Made by a program: the position numbers and the translations under genes
DNA from: Gammaproteobacteria bacterium UBA6724
Lineage (GTDB): Bacteria; Pseudomonadota; Gammaproteobacteria; Pseudomonadales; Azotimanducaceae
Assembly: GCA_002454165.1 (NCBI GenBank)
Contig: DKIG01000014.1
Location: 43,520-107,519 of the forward strand
Direction of reading: 5' to 3'
DNA length: 64,000 nt
Shown here: positions 46,629 to 56,280 of the stretch, one piece after another
Layout: each line of letters starts with the position of its first letter
Numbering within the stretch: the stretch's first letter is position 1
The notes under the pieces: model-generated
The model's database searches: none
What the model was told of the DNA's origin: nothing
Seen by the model: the letters and a program-made list of their open reading frames with translations, nothing else

Positions 46629-49600
46629 ATGAAGAAACTACTGATCGCAAACCGGGGTGAAATAGCCATCCGCATCGGTCAATCTGCCGCTGAATATGGT
46701 CTCAGGACTGTCGCCATCTTTCCCGAAGATGACGCGAGGTCCCTGCACCGCATACACGCCGACGAATCTCAACAACTCCCCGGCATCGGTGCAGAAGCCT
46801 ATCTCAATATAGAGGCGGTCATCCAGGCGGCAAAAGATAGCAAGGCTGATGCGGTGCATCCCGGTTACGGCTTCCTGAGTGAAAATCCTGCCTTCGCCGC
46901 CGCCTGCGAAGCCGCCGACCTGGTATTTGTGGGACCTTCCCCGGCACAACTCTCAGCCCTGGGCAACAAGACAAGTGCGCGGGCACTGGCGGCAGAATGC
47001 AATGTCCCCCTGGTGCCGGGCAGTAGCGGCGACACCAGTCTGGAAGCGGTGCTCGCTTTCCAGGACACCCTTGCCAGGGCGCGAAACGGAGACGACGGCA
47101 TCGTCATCAAGGCAATCCATGGCGGCGGAGGCCGCGGCATGCGTATCCTTGAGGCAGGTGACGATATTACAAAAATCTATGCCAGATGCCGCTCCGAGGC
47201 ACAGTTGGCTTTCGGCAATGACGCGGTCTATGTTGAGGCACTCATCAACAAAGCCAGGCATATTGAAGTTCAGATTATCGGCGATGCCCAGGGTAAGGTG
47301 GCGCATCTGTGGGAGCGGGATTGCAGCATTCAGCGTCAGAATCGGAAACTTGTGGAAATTGCGCCCTGCCCAAATCTGCCGAAGAAGACGCGCAACAACT
47401 TGCTAGCAGCATCAGTCAAGATGGCAAAAAGCATCCTGTATCGTGGCCTTGGCACCTTTGAGTTTCTGCTCGACCTGGAGCAGCAGGATACATTTTATTT
47501 CATTGAGGCAAATCCCAGATTGCAGGTGGAGCACAGCGTCACAGAAGTCATCACCGGACTGGACCTGGTACAGCTACAACTCGGCATAGCGGAAGGCAAG
47601 TCACTTAAGGAACTGGGTCTGAGTGCCAGGATTCCAAGACGCGGTTATGCCGTTCAGGCACGCATCAATCTGGAAAGGCTCAACAAAAAGGGCATCTTCA
47701 AACCCAGCAGTGGCCTGATTGATGTCTTTGAGCCGCCGTCCGGTCCCGGCATCCGAACCGACTCCTACGGCTACGCTGGTTACAAGACATCGACCCGATA
47801 CGACCCATTGCTTGCCAAGTTAATTGTGCAGGCCGATGACTTCGCCGCCGCGGTGCAGAAAACCCGCCGGGCTTTGCGCCAGTTCCGGCTTGAGGGTCTG
47901 GAGGTCAACATTCCTTTTCTCATCACTCTGCTGGGAGAAGAGACTCTGCTCAGGGGGGAGGTCTGGACACGATACATTGACCAGCAACTGCCAGCACTTG
48001 CCGAGAAGACCATACAGGACCAGGACACGGCGATACCTGGGCAGACTGAAGCCAGCCAGGAAGTACCGAAGTCGGGACAGGCCGGGACGCGGCTCAGCTC
48101 CACTGATCCGTTGGCAGTGCTGAATCATGGCAGGTCTGCGTCATCAGATCCGGGGACCCTTGCCGGCTCAGCTCTTCCTACCCTCGTCCAGGGACCGGCA
48201 GGAAGTCATCCCGTCCCAGCACCCTTGCAGGGCACCATCATTGAATTGTCAGTTGCCAAGGGAGATCTGGTACACACAGGTCAGGCACTCCTGGTGATGG
48301 ATGCAATGAAAATGGAGCATGTCATCAAGACCCCCCTATCTGGGGAAGTGGTGGGTGTGACGGTGGCGGTGGGTGACGCCATACTGGAAGATCATCCGCT
48401 GGTCTTTATTGAGGAAAAGTTGGTGGCGAGTACCGAACAAACCAATCACGCGACACCGGATCTGGACTACATCAGGCCCGACTTGGCGGAAGCCATGACC
48501 CGGCACGGCTATAAACTCGACAAAAATCGCGCCATCAAAGTGGCGAAGAGACACAAGACCGGGCACAGAACCGCCCGGGAGAATATCCATGACCTCTGTG
48601 ACCCAGGCAGTTTCATTGAATATGGCTCCCTTGCCATAGCTGCCCAGCGGCGCCGAAAACCTATCCAGGAACTAATGGAAACCACGCCCGGCGACGGCAT
48701 GGTGACCGGTATCGGTAGCGTCAATCAGACCCTCTTCCCTGACCAGACTACCCGGTGCTTGGTGATGTCATACGACTATATGGTGCTCGCAGGCACCCAG
48801 GGGCTACAAAACCATCGCAAGAAGGACCGCATCTTTGAATTGGCAAGACGACTCAGGCTACCGATTATTCTGATTGCCGAGGGTGGCGGCGGCAGACCCG
48901 GTGATACAGACGGTGCTGGCATCGCCGGGCTGGACTGCCTTGCCTTCCAACTATACGGCTCACTCAGTGGGCTAGTGCCGCGGATCGGCATTACCACTGG
49001 CAGATGTTTCGCTGGCAACGCCGTACTACTCGGGTCAAGCGACCTGGTGATCGCTACCCTGGATGCCAATATCGGTATCGGGGGTCCGGCGATGATTGAG
49101 GGCGGCGGACTCGGCACCTTCAAGCCGGAAGAAGTTGGTCCCATGGCGGTCCAGGTACCGAACGGCGTGGTTGACATTGCGGTGACAGATGAGGCGGAAG
49201 CAATTGCCACAGCAAAGAAACTGCTCGCCTTCTTCCAAGGTAGTCTGGAGAACTGGACCTGCCAGGACCAACGCCAACTCAGAGCCAGGGTTCCGGAAAA
49301 TCGGCGCCGGGTCTATGACATGCGAGAAATTATCAGGCTCATTGCGGACGATGATTCAGTGCTGGAGATACGCCCAGCCTTCGGCATCGGTATCATCACT
49401 TCATTGATTCGGGTTGAGGGTCGGAGCCTTGGTGTCTTCGCCAATAATCCTGCACATCTCTCTGGTGCCATTGATAGTGACGCTGCCGACAAGGCTGCCA
49501 GATTTATGCAACTCTGTGATGCATTTGATATTCCCCTCCTGTCCCTGGTGGATTGCCCGGGCATTATGGTGGGCCCAGAGATTGAGAAAACTGCACTGGT

Positions 49601-50027
49601 ACGACATGCCTCCAGATTGTTTGTGATCGGGACAAATCTCAAGGTCCCCTTGCTTGCCGTCGTGGTCCGCAAAGGCTACGGGCTCGGTGCCCAGGCAATG
49701 ACCGGCGGCGGCTTCAAGGCTTCCACCTTTACCATCGCCTGGCCCACTGGCGAATTCGGTGGCATGGGTCTTGAGGGTGCTGTAAAACTCGGGTTTCGCA
49801 AGGAACTTAAAGCCATTGCCGACCCAGAGGCACGGCGGCGGGAATATGAAGAGCGGGTCGCGGCTATGTATGAGCGCGGCAAGGCGGTGAATTTCGCCAC
49901 TGCTTTTGAGATAGACGAGGTCATTGACCCGGCGAATACTCGCCACTGGATCATCTCTGCCCTGGCCTCCTCACCAGCACCACCACCTCGTGAAGGTAAG
50001 AAAAACCCTTTTATTGACACCTGGTAG
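46629..50027 (+). CDS. Single-chain biotin-dependent acyl-CoA carboxylase (BC-BCCP-CT)
   Basis: 1132-residue fusion. Residues 1 to about 450 are a biotin carboxylase: MKKLLIANRGEIAIRI, HPGYGFLSENPAF, ATP loop KAIHGGGGRGMR, FIEANPRLQVEHSVTE. Next comes a Pro/Ser/Gln-rich linker (about 470-530), then a biotinyl domain with VMDAMKMEH (biotinyl lysine 561). The C-terminal carboxyltransferase (about 620-1132) has EGGGGRPGDTDGAGIAGLD and GGPAMIEGGGLG. One polypeptide carrying all activities resembles the long-chain acyl-CoA carboxylases described in actinobacteria and rhizobia. The acyl specificity is unknown. Substrate candidates from context are products of the neighbouring acyl-CoA genes; BirA at 1476-2309 would biotinylate it. 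Confidence 0.93.
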   Translation: MKKLLIANRGEIAIRIGQSAAEYGLRTVAIFPEDDARSLHRIHADESQQLPGIGAEAYLNIEAVIQAAKDSKADAVHPGYGFLSENPAFAAACEAADLVFVGPSPAQLSALGNKTSARALAAECNVPLVPGSSGDTSLEAVLAFQDTLARARNGDDGIVIKAIHGGGGRGMRILEAGDDITKIYARCRSEAQLAFGNDAVYVEALINKARHIEVQIIGDAQGKVAHLWERDCSIQRQNRKLVEIAPCPNLPKKTRNNLLAASVKMAKSILYRGLGTFEFLLDLEQQDTFYFIEANPRLQVEHSVTEVITGLDLVQLQLGIAEGKSLKELGLSARIPRRGYAVQARINLERLNKKGIFKPSSGLIDVFEPPSGPGIRTDSYGYAGYKTSTRYDPLLAKLIVQADDFAAAVQKTRRALRQFRLEGLEVNIPFLITLLGEETLLRGEVWTRYIDQQLPALAEKTIQDQDTAIPGQTEASQEVPKSGQAGTRLSSTDPLAVLNHGRSASSDPGTLAGSALPTLVQGPAGSHPVPAPLQGTIIELSVAKGDLVHTGQALLVMDAMKMEHVIKTPLSGEVVGVTVAVGDAILEDHPLVFIEEKLVASTEQTNHATPDLDYIRPDLAEAMTRHGYKLDKNRAIKVAKRHKTGHRTARENIHDLCDPGSFIEYGSLAIAAQRRRKPIQELMETTPGDGMVTGIGSVNQTLFPDQTTRCLVMSYDYMVLAGTQGLQNHRKKDRIFELARRLRLPIILIAEGGGGRPGDTDGAGIAGLDCLAFQLYGSLSGLVPRIGITTGRCFAGNAVLLGSSDLVIATLDANIGIGGPAMIEGGGLGTFKPEEVGPMAVQVPNGVVDIAVTDEAEAIATAKKLLAFFQGSLENWTCQDQRQLRARVPENRRRVYDMREIIRLIADDDSVLEIRPAFGIGIITSLIRVEGRSLGVFANNPAHLSGAIDSDAADKAARFMQLCDAFDIPLLSLVDCPGIMVGPEIEKTALVRHASRLFVIGTNLKVPLLAVVVRKGYGLGAQAMTGGGFKASTFTIAWPTGEFGGMGLEGAVKLGFRKELKAIADPEARRREYEERVAAMYERGKAVNFATAFEIDEVIDPANTRHWIISALASSPAPPPREGKKNPFIDTW

Positions 50028-50082
50028 CCGCCCCCTCCTCCCCCAGGATGCCGCCAGAGACAGGTGCAAATCCTGGCGCGAC

Positions 50083-51510
50083 TCAGGCTGCGGGGACGAA
50101 GACGGCTTTGGTTTCAAGAAATTCCTCAAACCCATGATCGCCCCACTCGCGACCATTGCCAGATTGCTTGTAGCCACCAAAGGGTGCATTGAAATCAGGT
50201 CCTGAGCCATTCACATGCACATTGCCGGTACGAATCTGTGCGGCAACCTCCATAGCATGTTCAACGCTACCCGATTGCACATATCCAGAGAGACCATAGG
50301 GCGTATCGTTGGCAATTTTTATCGCCTCTTCTTCGGATTGATAGGGCAGGATGGACAAGACTGGGCCAAAAATTTCTTCCCGGGCAATGGTCATGTCATT
50401 GTTCACATTGCCGAAGATTGTCGGCTTCACATAGTAGCCCTGATTAAGCCCGTCCGGGCGACCCGTGCCGCCCGTGACCAGAGTCGCACCCTCATCAATC
50501 CCCTTCTGAATCAGCGCCTGAATCTTGTCGAACTGGACACCACTCACTACGGGACCAAGGACCGTTTCCTCGGCCATGGGGTCACCCACCTTGACCGCCT
50601 CAGCCGTCTGCTTGGCAATCTCTAGTGCCTGGTCATGCATCGCCGCTGGCACCAACATTCGTGTAGGTGCGTTACAGGATTGACCGGAATTGGTGAAGAC
50701 CTGCTTCACGCCGCCACTCACCGCGCCTTGCAGGTCTGCATCTTCCAACAGGATATTGGCAGACTTGCCGCCCAATTCCTGGGCGACCCGCTTGACCGAG
50801 TCCGCCGATGCCTTGGCAACGGCGATACCTGCCCGGGTTGAACCCGTGAAGGACATCATGTGAATGTCGGGATGGCGGGACATGGCTTCACCCACCGAGG
50901 GACCGTCGCCGTTCACCAAGTTGAATACACCTGCCGGGACACCTGCGTCATGCAGAATTTCAGCCAGGACAATAGCGTTCACCGGGGCAACTTCGCTTGG
51001 CTTTAATACCATGGTGCAACCTGCCGCCAGTGCCGGTGCCACCTTGCATGAGATCTGGTTGATTGGCCAGTTCCAGGGCGTTATCAAACCGCACACACCT
51101 ACCGGCTCCTTTCGCAATACATAATTGCCCTTGCGTTCCTCCCAGGCATATTGCTTGAGTATTTCCAACGCGGTACTGAAGTGCGCCAGACCGGTGACAG
51201 CCTGGGCTGCCTTTGACAAGGATATAGGGGCACCCATTTCCGTAGAAATCACCTCGGCCATTTCATCGTAACGTTTTTTGTACTCCGCTAGGATATTGTT
51301 GAGGAGTTCCACCCGCTCCGACACCGTCGTTTGGGAATAACTGGAAAAGGCAGCACTGGCAGCGGCGACCGCCTTGTCCACATCAGCCTCACTTCCCATG
51401 CTAATAGTTGCAAAGGGCTCTTCGGTCGCTGGATTGATGACATCCAGGCTGGCTGATTTTACCGGTTTCACCCATTCACCATTGATGTAAAACTTGAGAT
51501 ATTGCTTCAT
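50083..51510 (-). CDS. NAD(P)-dependent aldehyde dehydrogenase
   Basis: 475 residues. Motifs: LITPWNWPINQISCKVAPAL, MSFTGSTRAGIAVAKAS, AQELGGKSANILLEDADL, catalytic Cys in QVFTNSGQSCNAPTRML, and EEIFGPVLSILPYQSEEEAI. A general aldehyde dehydrogenase with an unassigned substrate. GGAAAA ribosome site. Convergent with the carboxylase. Confidence 0.93.
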   Translation of the reverse strand: MKQYLKFYINGEWVKPVKSASLDVINPATEEPFATISMGSEADVDKAVAAASAAFSSYSQTTVSERVELLNNILAEYKKRYDEMAEVISTEMGAPISLSKAAQAVTGLAHFSTALEILKQYAWEERKGNYVLRKEPVGVCGLITPWNWPINQISCKVAPALAAGCTMVLKPSEVAPVNAIVLAEILHDAGVPAGVFNLVNGDGPSVGEAMSRHPDIHMMSFTGSTRAGIAVAKASADSVKRVAQELGGKSANILLEDADLQGAVSGGVKQVFTNSGQSCNAPTRMLVPAAMHDQALEIAKQTAEAVKVGDPMAEETVLGPVVSGVQFDKIQALIQKGIDEGATLVTGGTGRPDGLNQGYYVKPTIFGNVNNDMTIAREEIFGPVLSILPYQSEEEAIKIANDTPYGLSGYVQSGSVEHAMEVAAQIRTGNVHVNGSGPDFNAPFGGYKQSGNGREWGDHGFEEFLETKAVFVPAA

Positions 51511-51609
51511 TTTTCCTGCACTCCATTATGATGTTGTCTGGTGCTCTGCTCTGTACTGCAAAGAGTATAACCCAAGAATTGACTGGATGCAGACCGGTCC
51601 CGGTTAGCC

Positions 51610-52593
51610 TCACCTGAGTCCATCAAGAATACCGGCATCAGCAAGAATTCCGTCAAGGGGGTCACCAGCAAGCGCCTGATACTTTTGCCGCAGTGCCGCC
51701 AGTGACTTGGCGTGATACTTCTGGGGGGCCTGTACCCAAGTGCCAATACTCAGCTCACAACTGTATTCATCCACACCTTCTGCAAGTGCCTTTTCGTTCG
51801 CCAGGGTCCAGGGCATAAATGAGCCACCGATCAGTTGTAGAATCGGCCCCATAGTCGGTGCTAGTTCTTCCCAGGACTCGTAACTACCCCTATCAGGGGG
51901 GAAATGCATTCTCTGAATCCAGTCCTGCACATTGAGATAGGTGGCGGAGATATGACTGCCCGGCGTCGGGTCCACCCACATTTCATACATCTGCGCCCAG
52001 AGTCCAAGGTCGCCATAGCTCGGGCGAGCACCGAACAGAAATTCCCGCTGCGCCAGGTGTGCATCCAGCAATCCCAGCATGTCATGCAGGGAAGCCTCAA
52101 TCAGCGGTGCCGTCCTGGTATTTGATCCGACAAACCAGACTCGCTCCGTCATACGCGTCAAGACTTGGGTCACGACCTGAGCAAACTCATCGTCTGGCAT
52201 ATCTCCGGCCATCCCCCGCGCAATCCTAGTGGCAGAATTCAACTGGTCAGCCTGACGCGACCAACGATAATGGAACATCCACTTGTTTGCCCACTCATCG
52301 CCAAACTCCTCTATCAGGATGGACAAGAATTTCAGCGTTGCATCCTCTGGATGAATGGACGGCGCTGGATGACGCTGCTCAATCGTATCCATAATCGGCG
52401 TTGAATCCTGCAAGCCTTCTTTCTCTGGCGTCACGACGAGGGGAACAATCGGAAGCCTCGCATATTGTTTATATTCTTCCTGGTTAGAAGCATTCCTCGG
52501 CGTCCAATCGTGGGGCAGACCTTTGAACCGAAAATAGGCGCGTACTTTCACTGAATAGGGTGACAGTTCGGCACCAAATATCTTGTAAGACAT
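51610..52593 (-). CDS. Glutathione S-transferase family protein
   Basis: 327 residues. Thioredoxin-like N-terminal domain MSYKIFGAELSPYSVKVRAY and LPIVPLVVTPEKE with DSTPIMDTIEQRHP (the glutathione-binding region), then a long helical C-terminal domain; the Cys of the usual CPxC site is replaced by Ser in LSPYS. Longer than typical GSTs (about 220 residues) by a C-terminal extension. The ATG at 52593 has GGAGAG; the open frame reaches 52629. Role may be detoxification, but no substrate is evident. Confidence 0.82.
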   Translation of the reverse strand: MSYKIFGAELSPYSVKVRAYFRFKGLPHDWTPRNASNQEEYKQYARLPIVPLVVTPEKEGLQDSTPIMDTIEQRHPAPSIHPEDATLKFLSILIEEFGDEWANKWMFHYRWSRQADQLNSATRIARGMAGDMPDDEFAQVVTQVLTRMTERVWFVGSNTRTAPLIEASLHDMLGLLDAHLAQREFLFGARPSYGDLGLWAQMYEMWVDPTPGSHISATYLNVQDWIQRMHFPPDRGSYESWEELAPTMGPILQLIGGSFMPWTLANEKALAEGVDEYSCELSIGTWVQAPQKYHAKSLAALRQKYQALAGDPLDGILADAGILDGLR

Positions 52594-52987
52594 AACGCAC
52601 TCTCTCCTTCCAGAACCAAACCCCGCCACCCTCGCCTGTCGTTTTTAAGGGAGACACCAAGCACCAGAGAAACCATACCTAGCCAAGCCTCAGGTGTCCA
52701 GAAGCCCGCCCATTCTGACGCATGCCAGCATCACACCATTAACATCAGGACTAACATCAGGACAGGCTAGAATTTCAGGACAGGCTGGAATTTCAGGACA
52801 GGCTGGAATCCAGTCGCCGGTGGAAGTCCTGACTAATCAGGCGACACTGAACACTTTCGCAGGAATGACAGGTGGAGGGTGCCGCGACGGTGATAGTCGT
52901 GGCAACGGGGGCTGAAATGACGGGGGAGCACTCAGGGTATAGCCATCATTTGTTGCATCTTTTGTTGGATGTCCTATAACTGTCACT
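52594..52987. other. Repeat-bearing spacer between the GST-like and glutaminyl cyclase genes
   Basis: 394 bp without a convincing gene. At 52741-52811 there are two 12-bp ACATCAGGACTA-like copies, then two exact-length 18-bp copies of GGCTRGAATTTCAGGACA and a tail GGCTGGAATCCAG that matches part of the 30-bp dispersed repeat. No clear promoter is recognised. A 73-codon open frame across the repeats is not credible. Confidence 0.75.
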
Positions 52988-53827
52988 ATGAAGAAGGCGA
53001 GTTTCAGTTTGTTCTTGTTGTTTTACGCCAGCCTGTGTGCGGGAGGAGAGGTTCGGTTATATGACTATCGGCTGGTCGAGCGGATTCCGCATAGTCGGGC
53101 GGACTTCACTCAAGGGCTTGAGATTCAAGACGGGAAACTTTATCAGAGCACCGGGCTATATGGGCGTTCCAAGTTGCAGGTATTTGATCTTTCCAGTGGC
53201 AAGTTGCTACGGCAGCGGAAGTTGGCAAAGACCTATTTCGGCGAGGGTATCACCCTGTTTGAAGACAAAATCATACAACTGACCTGGCACAAACGGCGGG
53301 CTTTTATTTACAACCGGAATAGTTTCAAACGGATTGGAGACTTCGCGCTGCCGGGTCAGGGTTGGGGCTTGACCAATGATGGCAATCGACTCATCTACAG
53401 TGATGGCACGAATCTACTGCGCTTTATTGACCCGACCAACTGGCAAATCATCGGCAGTGTGGCGGTGACGGCCTACGGCTGTGACATACATTATCTCAAT
53501 GAACTGGAATGGACGCCGGATTACTTGCTTGCCAATGTCTGGCAAAGCGACAGCATTTTGATGATTGATCTGGCAAGCGGCGCGGTGCAGGGACAGATCC
53601 TGTTGCATGGCTTGCTACCGGCATCGGAGCGACAGAAAACCACCGACCTGCTCAACGGCATCGCCAGAGACTCGACTGATGCTAGTCTCTGGGTTACCGG
53701 TAAGCACTGGCCCTGGCTCTATCACATTGAGTTGCTTCCCAGAGAGAAGCCTGGCTGGAATAATCGCCAAGTCTTCGCTCAGTCTCTCAACCAATCAGGA
53801 TTCCCCTGCAACGGGGTTCAACAATGA
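52988..53827 (+). CDS. Glutaminyl-peptide cyclotransferase (plant/bacterial type), exported
   Basis: 279 residues with a signal peptide (MKKASFSLFLLFYASLCAGG) and a five-bladed-propeller-type pattern of the glutaminyl cyclase family: DFTQGLEIQDGKLYQSTGLY, YFGEGITLFEDKIIQLTW, GQGWGLTNDG and NVWQSDSILMIDLASGAV. It would form N-terminal pyroglutamate on periplasmic or secreted peptides. Its stop overlaps the SelO start (ATGA). Confidence 0.9.
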   Translation: MKKASFSLFLLFYASLCAGGEVRLYDYRLVERIPHSRADFTQGLEIQDGKLYQSTGLYGRSKLQVFDLSSGKLLRQRKLAKTYFGEGITLFEDKIIQLTWHKRRAFIYNRNSFKRIGDFALPGQGWGLTNDGNRLIYSDGTNLLRFIDPTNWQIIGSVAVTAYGCDIHYLNELEWTPDYLLANVWQSDSILMIDLASGAVQGQILLHGLLPASERQKTTDLLNGIARDSTDASLWVTGKHWPWLYHIELLPREKPGWNNRQVFAQSLNQSGFPCNGVQQ

Positions 53828-55377
53828 GTTTGGCAAAAAGTTCAACGATGAATTTCCGCTTTGATAACACTTACGTCCGGTTACCTGAACGTTTCTATTC
53901 ACATCAGATGCCAGAACCGGTGCCCAACCCTCGCCTCATACGGGTCAATCACCAACTTGCAGATTTGCTCGGTATAGATCCGCAATGGCTGGGCTCGGAA
54001 GAAGGCATCAGTGTTATTGCCGGTAACAGCCTACCTATCGGTGCTGATCCCATCGCCACTGTCTATGCCGGGCATCAGTTTGGTAGTTGGAACCCGCAAC
54101 TCGGTGACGGTCGCGCCCTGCTCCTCGGCGAGGTACTCGGCACCGACGGTGAAAGATACGACATACAACTCAAAGGCTCAGGACAGACCCCCTATTCCCG
54201 CATGGGAGACGGGCGAGCGCCCCTGGGTCCGGTACTACGTGAATATATCGTCAGTGAAGCCATGGCAAGGCTTGGCATCAACACCACAAGAGTGCTGGCG
54301 GCAGTAACAAGTGGTAGCCAGGTTATCCGCGAAACACCCCTGCCCGGTGGTCTGCTGGTACGCGTCGCAAAGAGTCATATCCGTATCGGTACCCTGGAGT
54401 TTTTTGCGGCACGACAGGACTTTGAGGCACTACAACTGCTCGTCAACCATGTCATCCAGCGACACTATCCGGCGGCGGCCGATGCCAGGTATCCGGCGCT
54501 CAGCCTCTTTGAGATGGTCATGGCGGCACAGGCAAAACTGGTCGCCAACTGGCAGGGCATCGGATTTATACACGGTGTGATGAACACAGATAACACCCTC
54601 CTATCTGGCGAGACGATTGACTATGGACCCTGTGCCTTTATGGACACCTATCATCCGGCAAGGGTTTACAGCTCCATTGATCACCAGGGCAGATATGCCT
54701 ATCGCAACCAGCCCGGCATAACCCACTGGAACATGGCTTGCCTGGGGCAGGTACTGGTGCCCCTCATCGGTGATGATGAAAAGCAAGCCGTTGAACTGGT
54801 CAAAGAGTCCCTGCAGGGTTTTGCGGGGCTTTTCCTGGAGGAAAACATCAATCTGCTCAGCAGCAAACTCGGTCTGGCACAGGCTACACCGGACGACGAG
54901 GTGCTGGTAAGGGATTTCCTTAACCTGCTGGAGTCTTCTGAAAGTGATTTTACCCTCGCCTTCCGCAGACTCTCGGAGCTAGCCAACCCTGAAGATGGCA
55001 TTAAAAGTATTCGGGAACTATTTGATTTTACTGATGATTTTACACCCTGGCTGACGCGATGGCGGAAGCGCATGGCGCATAAAAACCTGGCTCTGAATAA
55101 CACAACTCTGAATAACACAGCACGTCAACCAGATATGGAATCAACCCCTGATACCGAGGCCCGACAGCAGATGCTACTCATCAATCCGGTGCTGATACCC
55201 CGCAACCACCTCATTGAAGAAGTCATCACCGCCGCCACTAATGATGGCAATTTTGCCCCCTTCCACAAACTGATGGAGCTGCTGGATGACCCTTTCAACT
55301 ATCATAAAAATCGCCGCAAGTATGCAAGCCCTCCCCTGCCAGAACAGGTCGTCCAACAAACCTTTTGCGGTACCTGA
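53824..55377 (+). CDS. selO: Protein adenylyltransferase SelO (YdiU family)
   Basis: Pseudokinase-fold enzyme that transfers AMP to Ser/Thr/Tyr of protein substrates and influences the redox response in E. coli. 517 residues. Motifs: VYAGHQFGSWNPQLGDGRAL, KGSGQTPYSRMGDGRAPLG, LREYIVSEAMARLGI, GFIHGVMNTDN and IDYGPCAFMD. A C-terminal Cys-Gly-Thr end matches SelO proteins. Two starts are possible, 53824 or the ATG at 53848 (MNFRFDN...). In-frame 15-bp repeats at 55091-55120 encode a local Asn/Thr duplication. It overlaps the exported glutaminyl cyclase gene by four bases. Confidence 0.94.
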   Translation: MSLAKSSTMNFRFDNTYVRLPERFYSHQMPEPVPNPRLIRVNHQLADLLGIDPQWLGSEEGISVIAGNSLPIGADPIATVYAGHQFGSWNPQLGDGRALLLGEVLGTDGERYDIQLKGSGQTPYSRMGDGRAPLGPVLREYIVSEAMARLGINTTRVLAAVTSGSQVIRETPLPGGLLVRVAKSHIRIGTLEFFAARQDFEALQLLVNHVIQRHYPAAADARYPALSLFEMVMAAQAKLVANWQGIGFIHGVMNTDNTLLSGETIDYGPCAFMDTYHPARVYSSIDHQGRYAYRNQPGITHWNMACLGQVLVPLIGDDEKQAVELVKESLQGFAGLFLEENINLLSSKLGLAQATPDDEVLVRDFLNLLESSESDFTLAFRRLSELANPEDGIKSIRELFDFTDDFTPWLTRWRKRMAHKNLALNNTTLNNTARQPDMESTPDTEARQQMLLINPVLIPRNHLIEEVITAATNDGNFAPFHKLMELLDDPFNYHKNRRKYASPPLPEQVVQQTFCGT

Positions 55378-55458
55378 TACCAGGGATGCCAGGGGCTATC
55401 GTCGCTGCCACCGTCCCGCCATCACTCCAGGGGCGATCATGGGAGAAGCCGTGCCTCA

Positions 55459-56280
55459 TCAGACTATCGTCTTGAGCGCATCCAGTGCCGCATTCGGTTG
55501 CTCTGATAGGATGGCGTGACCGCAGGAATCCAGGCGCACCAGGCGGCTGTTGCTGATTTTCTCGGCGACTGCCAGAGCACTGAGCGGGCTGGTCATCCGA
55601 TCCTGATTACCGACCAGCACCAGGGTTTCAACGGCGACTTCCGCCAGGCGTTCTTCACCCTCAACGAAGTTGTTGCAGGCATTAAGGTCGGTATAGAAGA
55701 CATCAGCACCCGCCCGCTCCAGTAGCCGCTGCCCGCTCATCGTCATACTCATGCCCGGGTTTTCATTGCCGCCCATCTGGCCAAAACTGCTGTGACTCCA
55801 GGCATTCGCCATGTCAATCGCGGCATGGTCATTGGCTTTCGCCGCAGCCAACAAGCTGTCCGTTACCGGCATGGGGGTAGCAGTCCCCAACAATGCCAGG
55901 GCGCGGGTTCTGGCGGGATACCTGGCAGCAAAATCCAGCGCCACCAGTGCGCCCATACTGTGCCCCACTATGGCAGATTTTTTTGATGCGCCCTCGGTCT
56001 GTCCAGCCAGCTGAGTATCAAAAAAAGCATCCAACGCGGTAGCGACCCAGTCGGCTAAGGCCTGAATGCTCTGCAATGCATCACCTTCGGAACGACCATG
56101 ACCGGGGAAATCCAGGGCGCAAACATTGTAGTGATGGCGCGCAAAGTAACGCGCGGGTAACACCCATAGACTGTGCTCCATGCCGGCACCGTGCAGGAAA
56201 ACAACATTGGGCTGCCCAGCGGCAAGCTTGCCGTTGCCGTGACTGAAAAATGTCTGCCTGCCGTTTACTTCAAGATACAT
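55459..56280 (-). CDS. Alpha/beta hydrolase
   Basis: 273-residue serine hydrolase. Motifs: VVFLHGAGMEHSLW (oxyanion region), LDFPGHGRSEG, GHSMGALVALDFAA (Ser nucleophile), ETLVLVGNQDRMTS (acid) and DSCGHAILSEQP (His). Looks like a lipase/esterase or ester-bond hydrolase of the prolyl/meta-cleavage type, with no substrate hint. It overlaps metY by 11 bp on the same strand, so the pair is co-transcribed. Confidence 0.88.
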   Translation of the reverse strand: MYLEVNGRQTFFSHGNGKLAAGQPNVVFLHGAGMEHSLWVLPARYFARHHYNVCALDFPGHGRSEGDALQSIQALADWVATALDAFFDTQLAGQTEGASKKSAIVGHSMGALVALDFAARYPARTRALALLGTATPMPVTDSLLAAAKANDHAAIDMANAWSHSSFGQMGGNENPGMSMTMSGQRLLERAGADVFYTDLNACNNFVEGEERLAEVAVETLVLVGNQDRMTSPLSALAVAEKISNSRLVRLDSCGHAILSEQPNAALDALKTIV

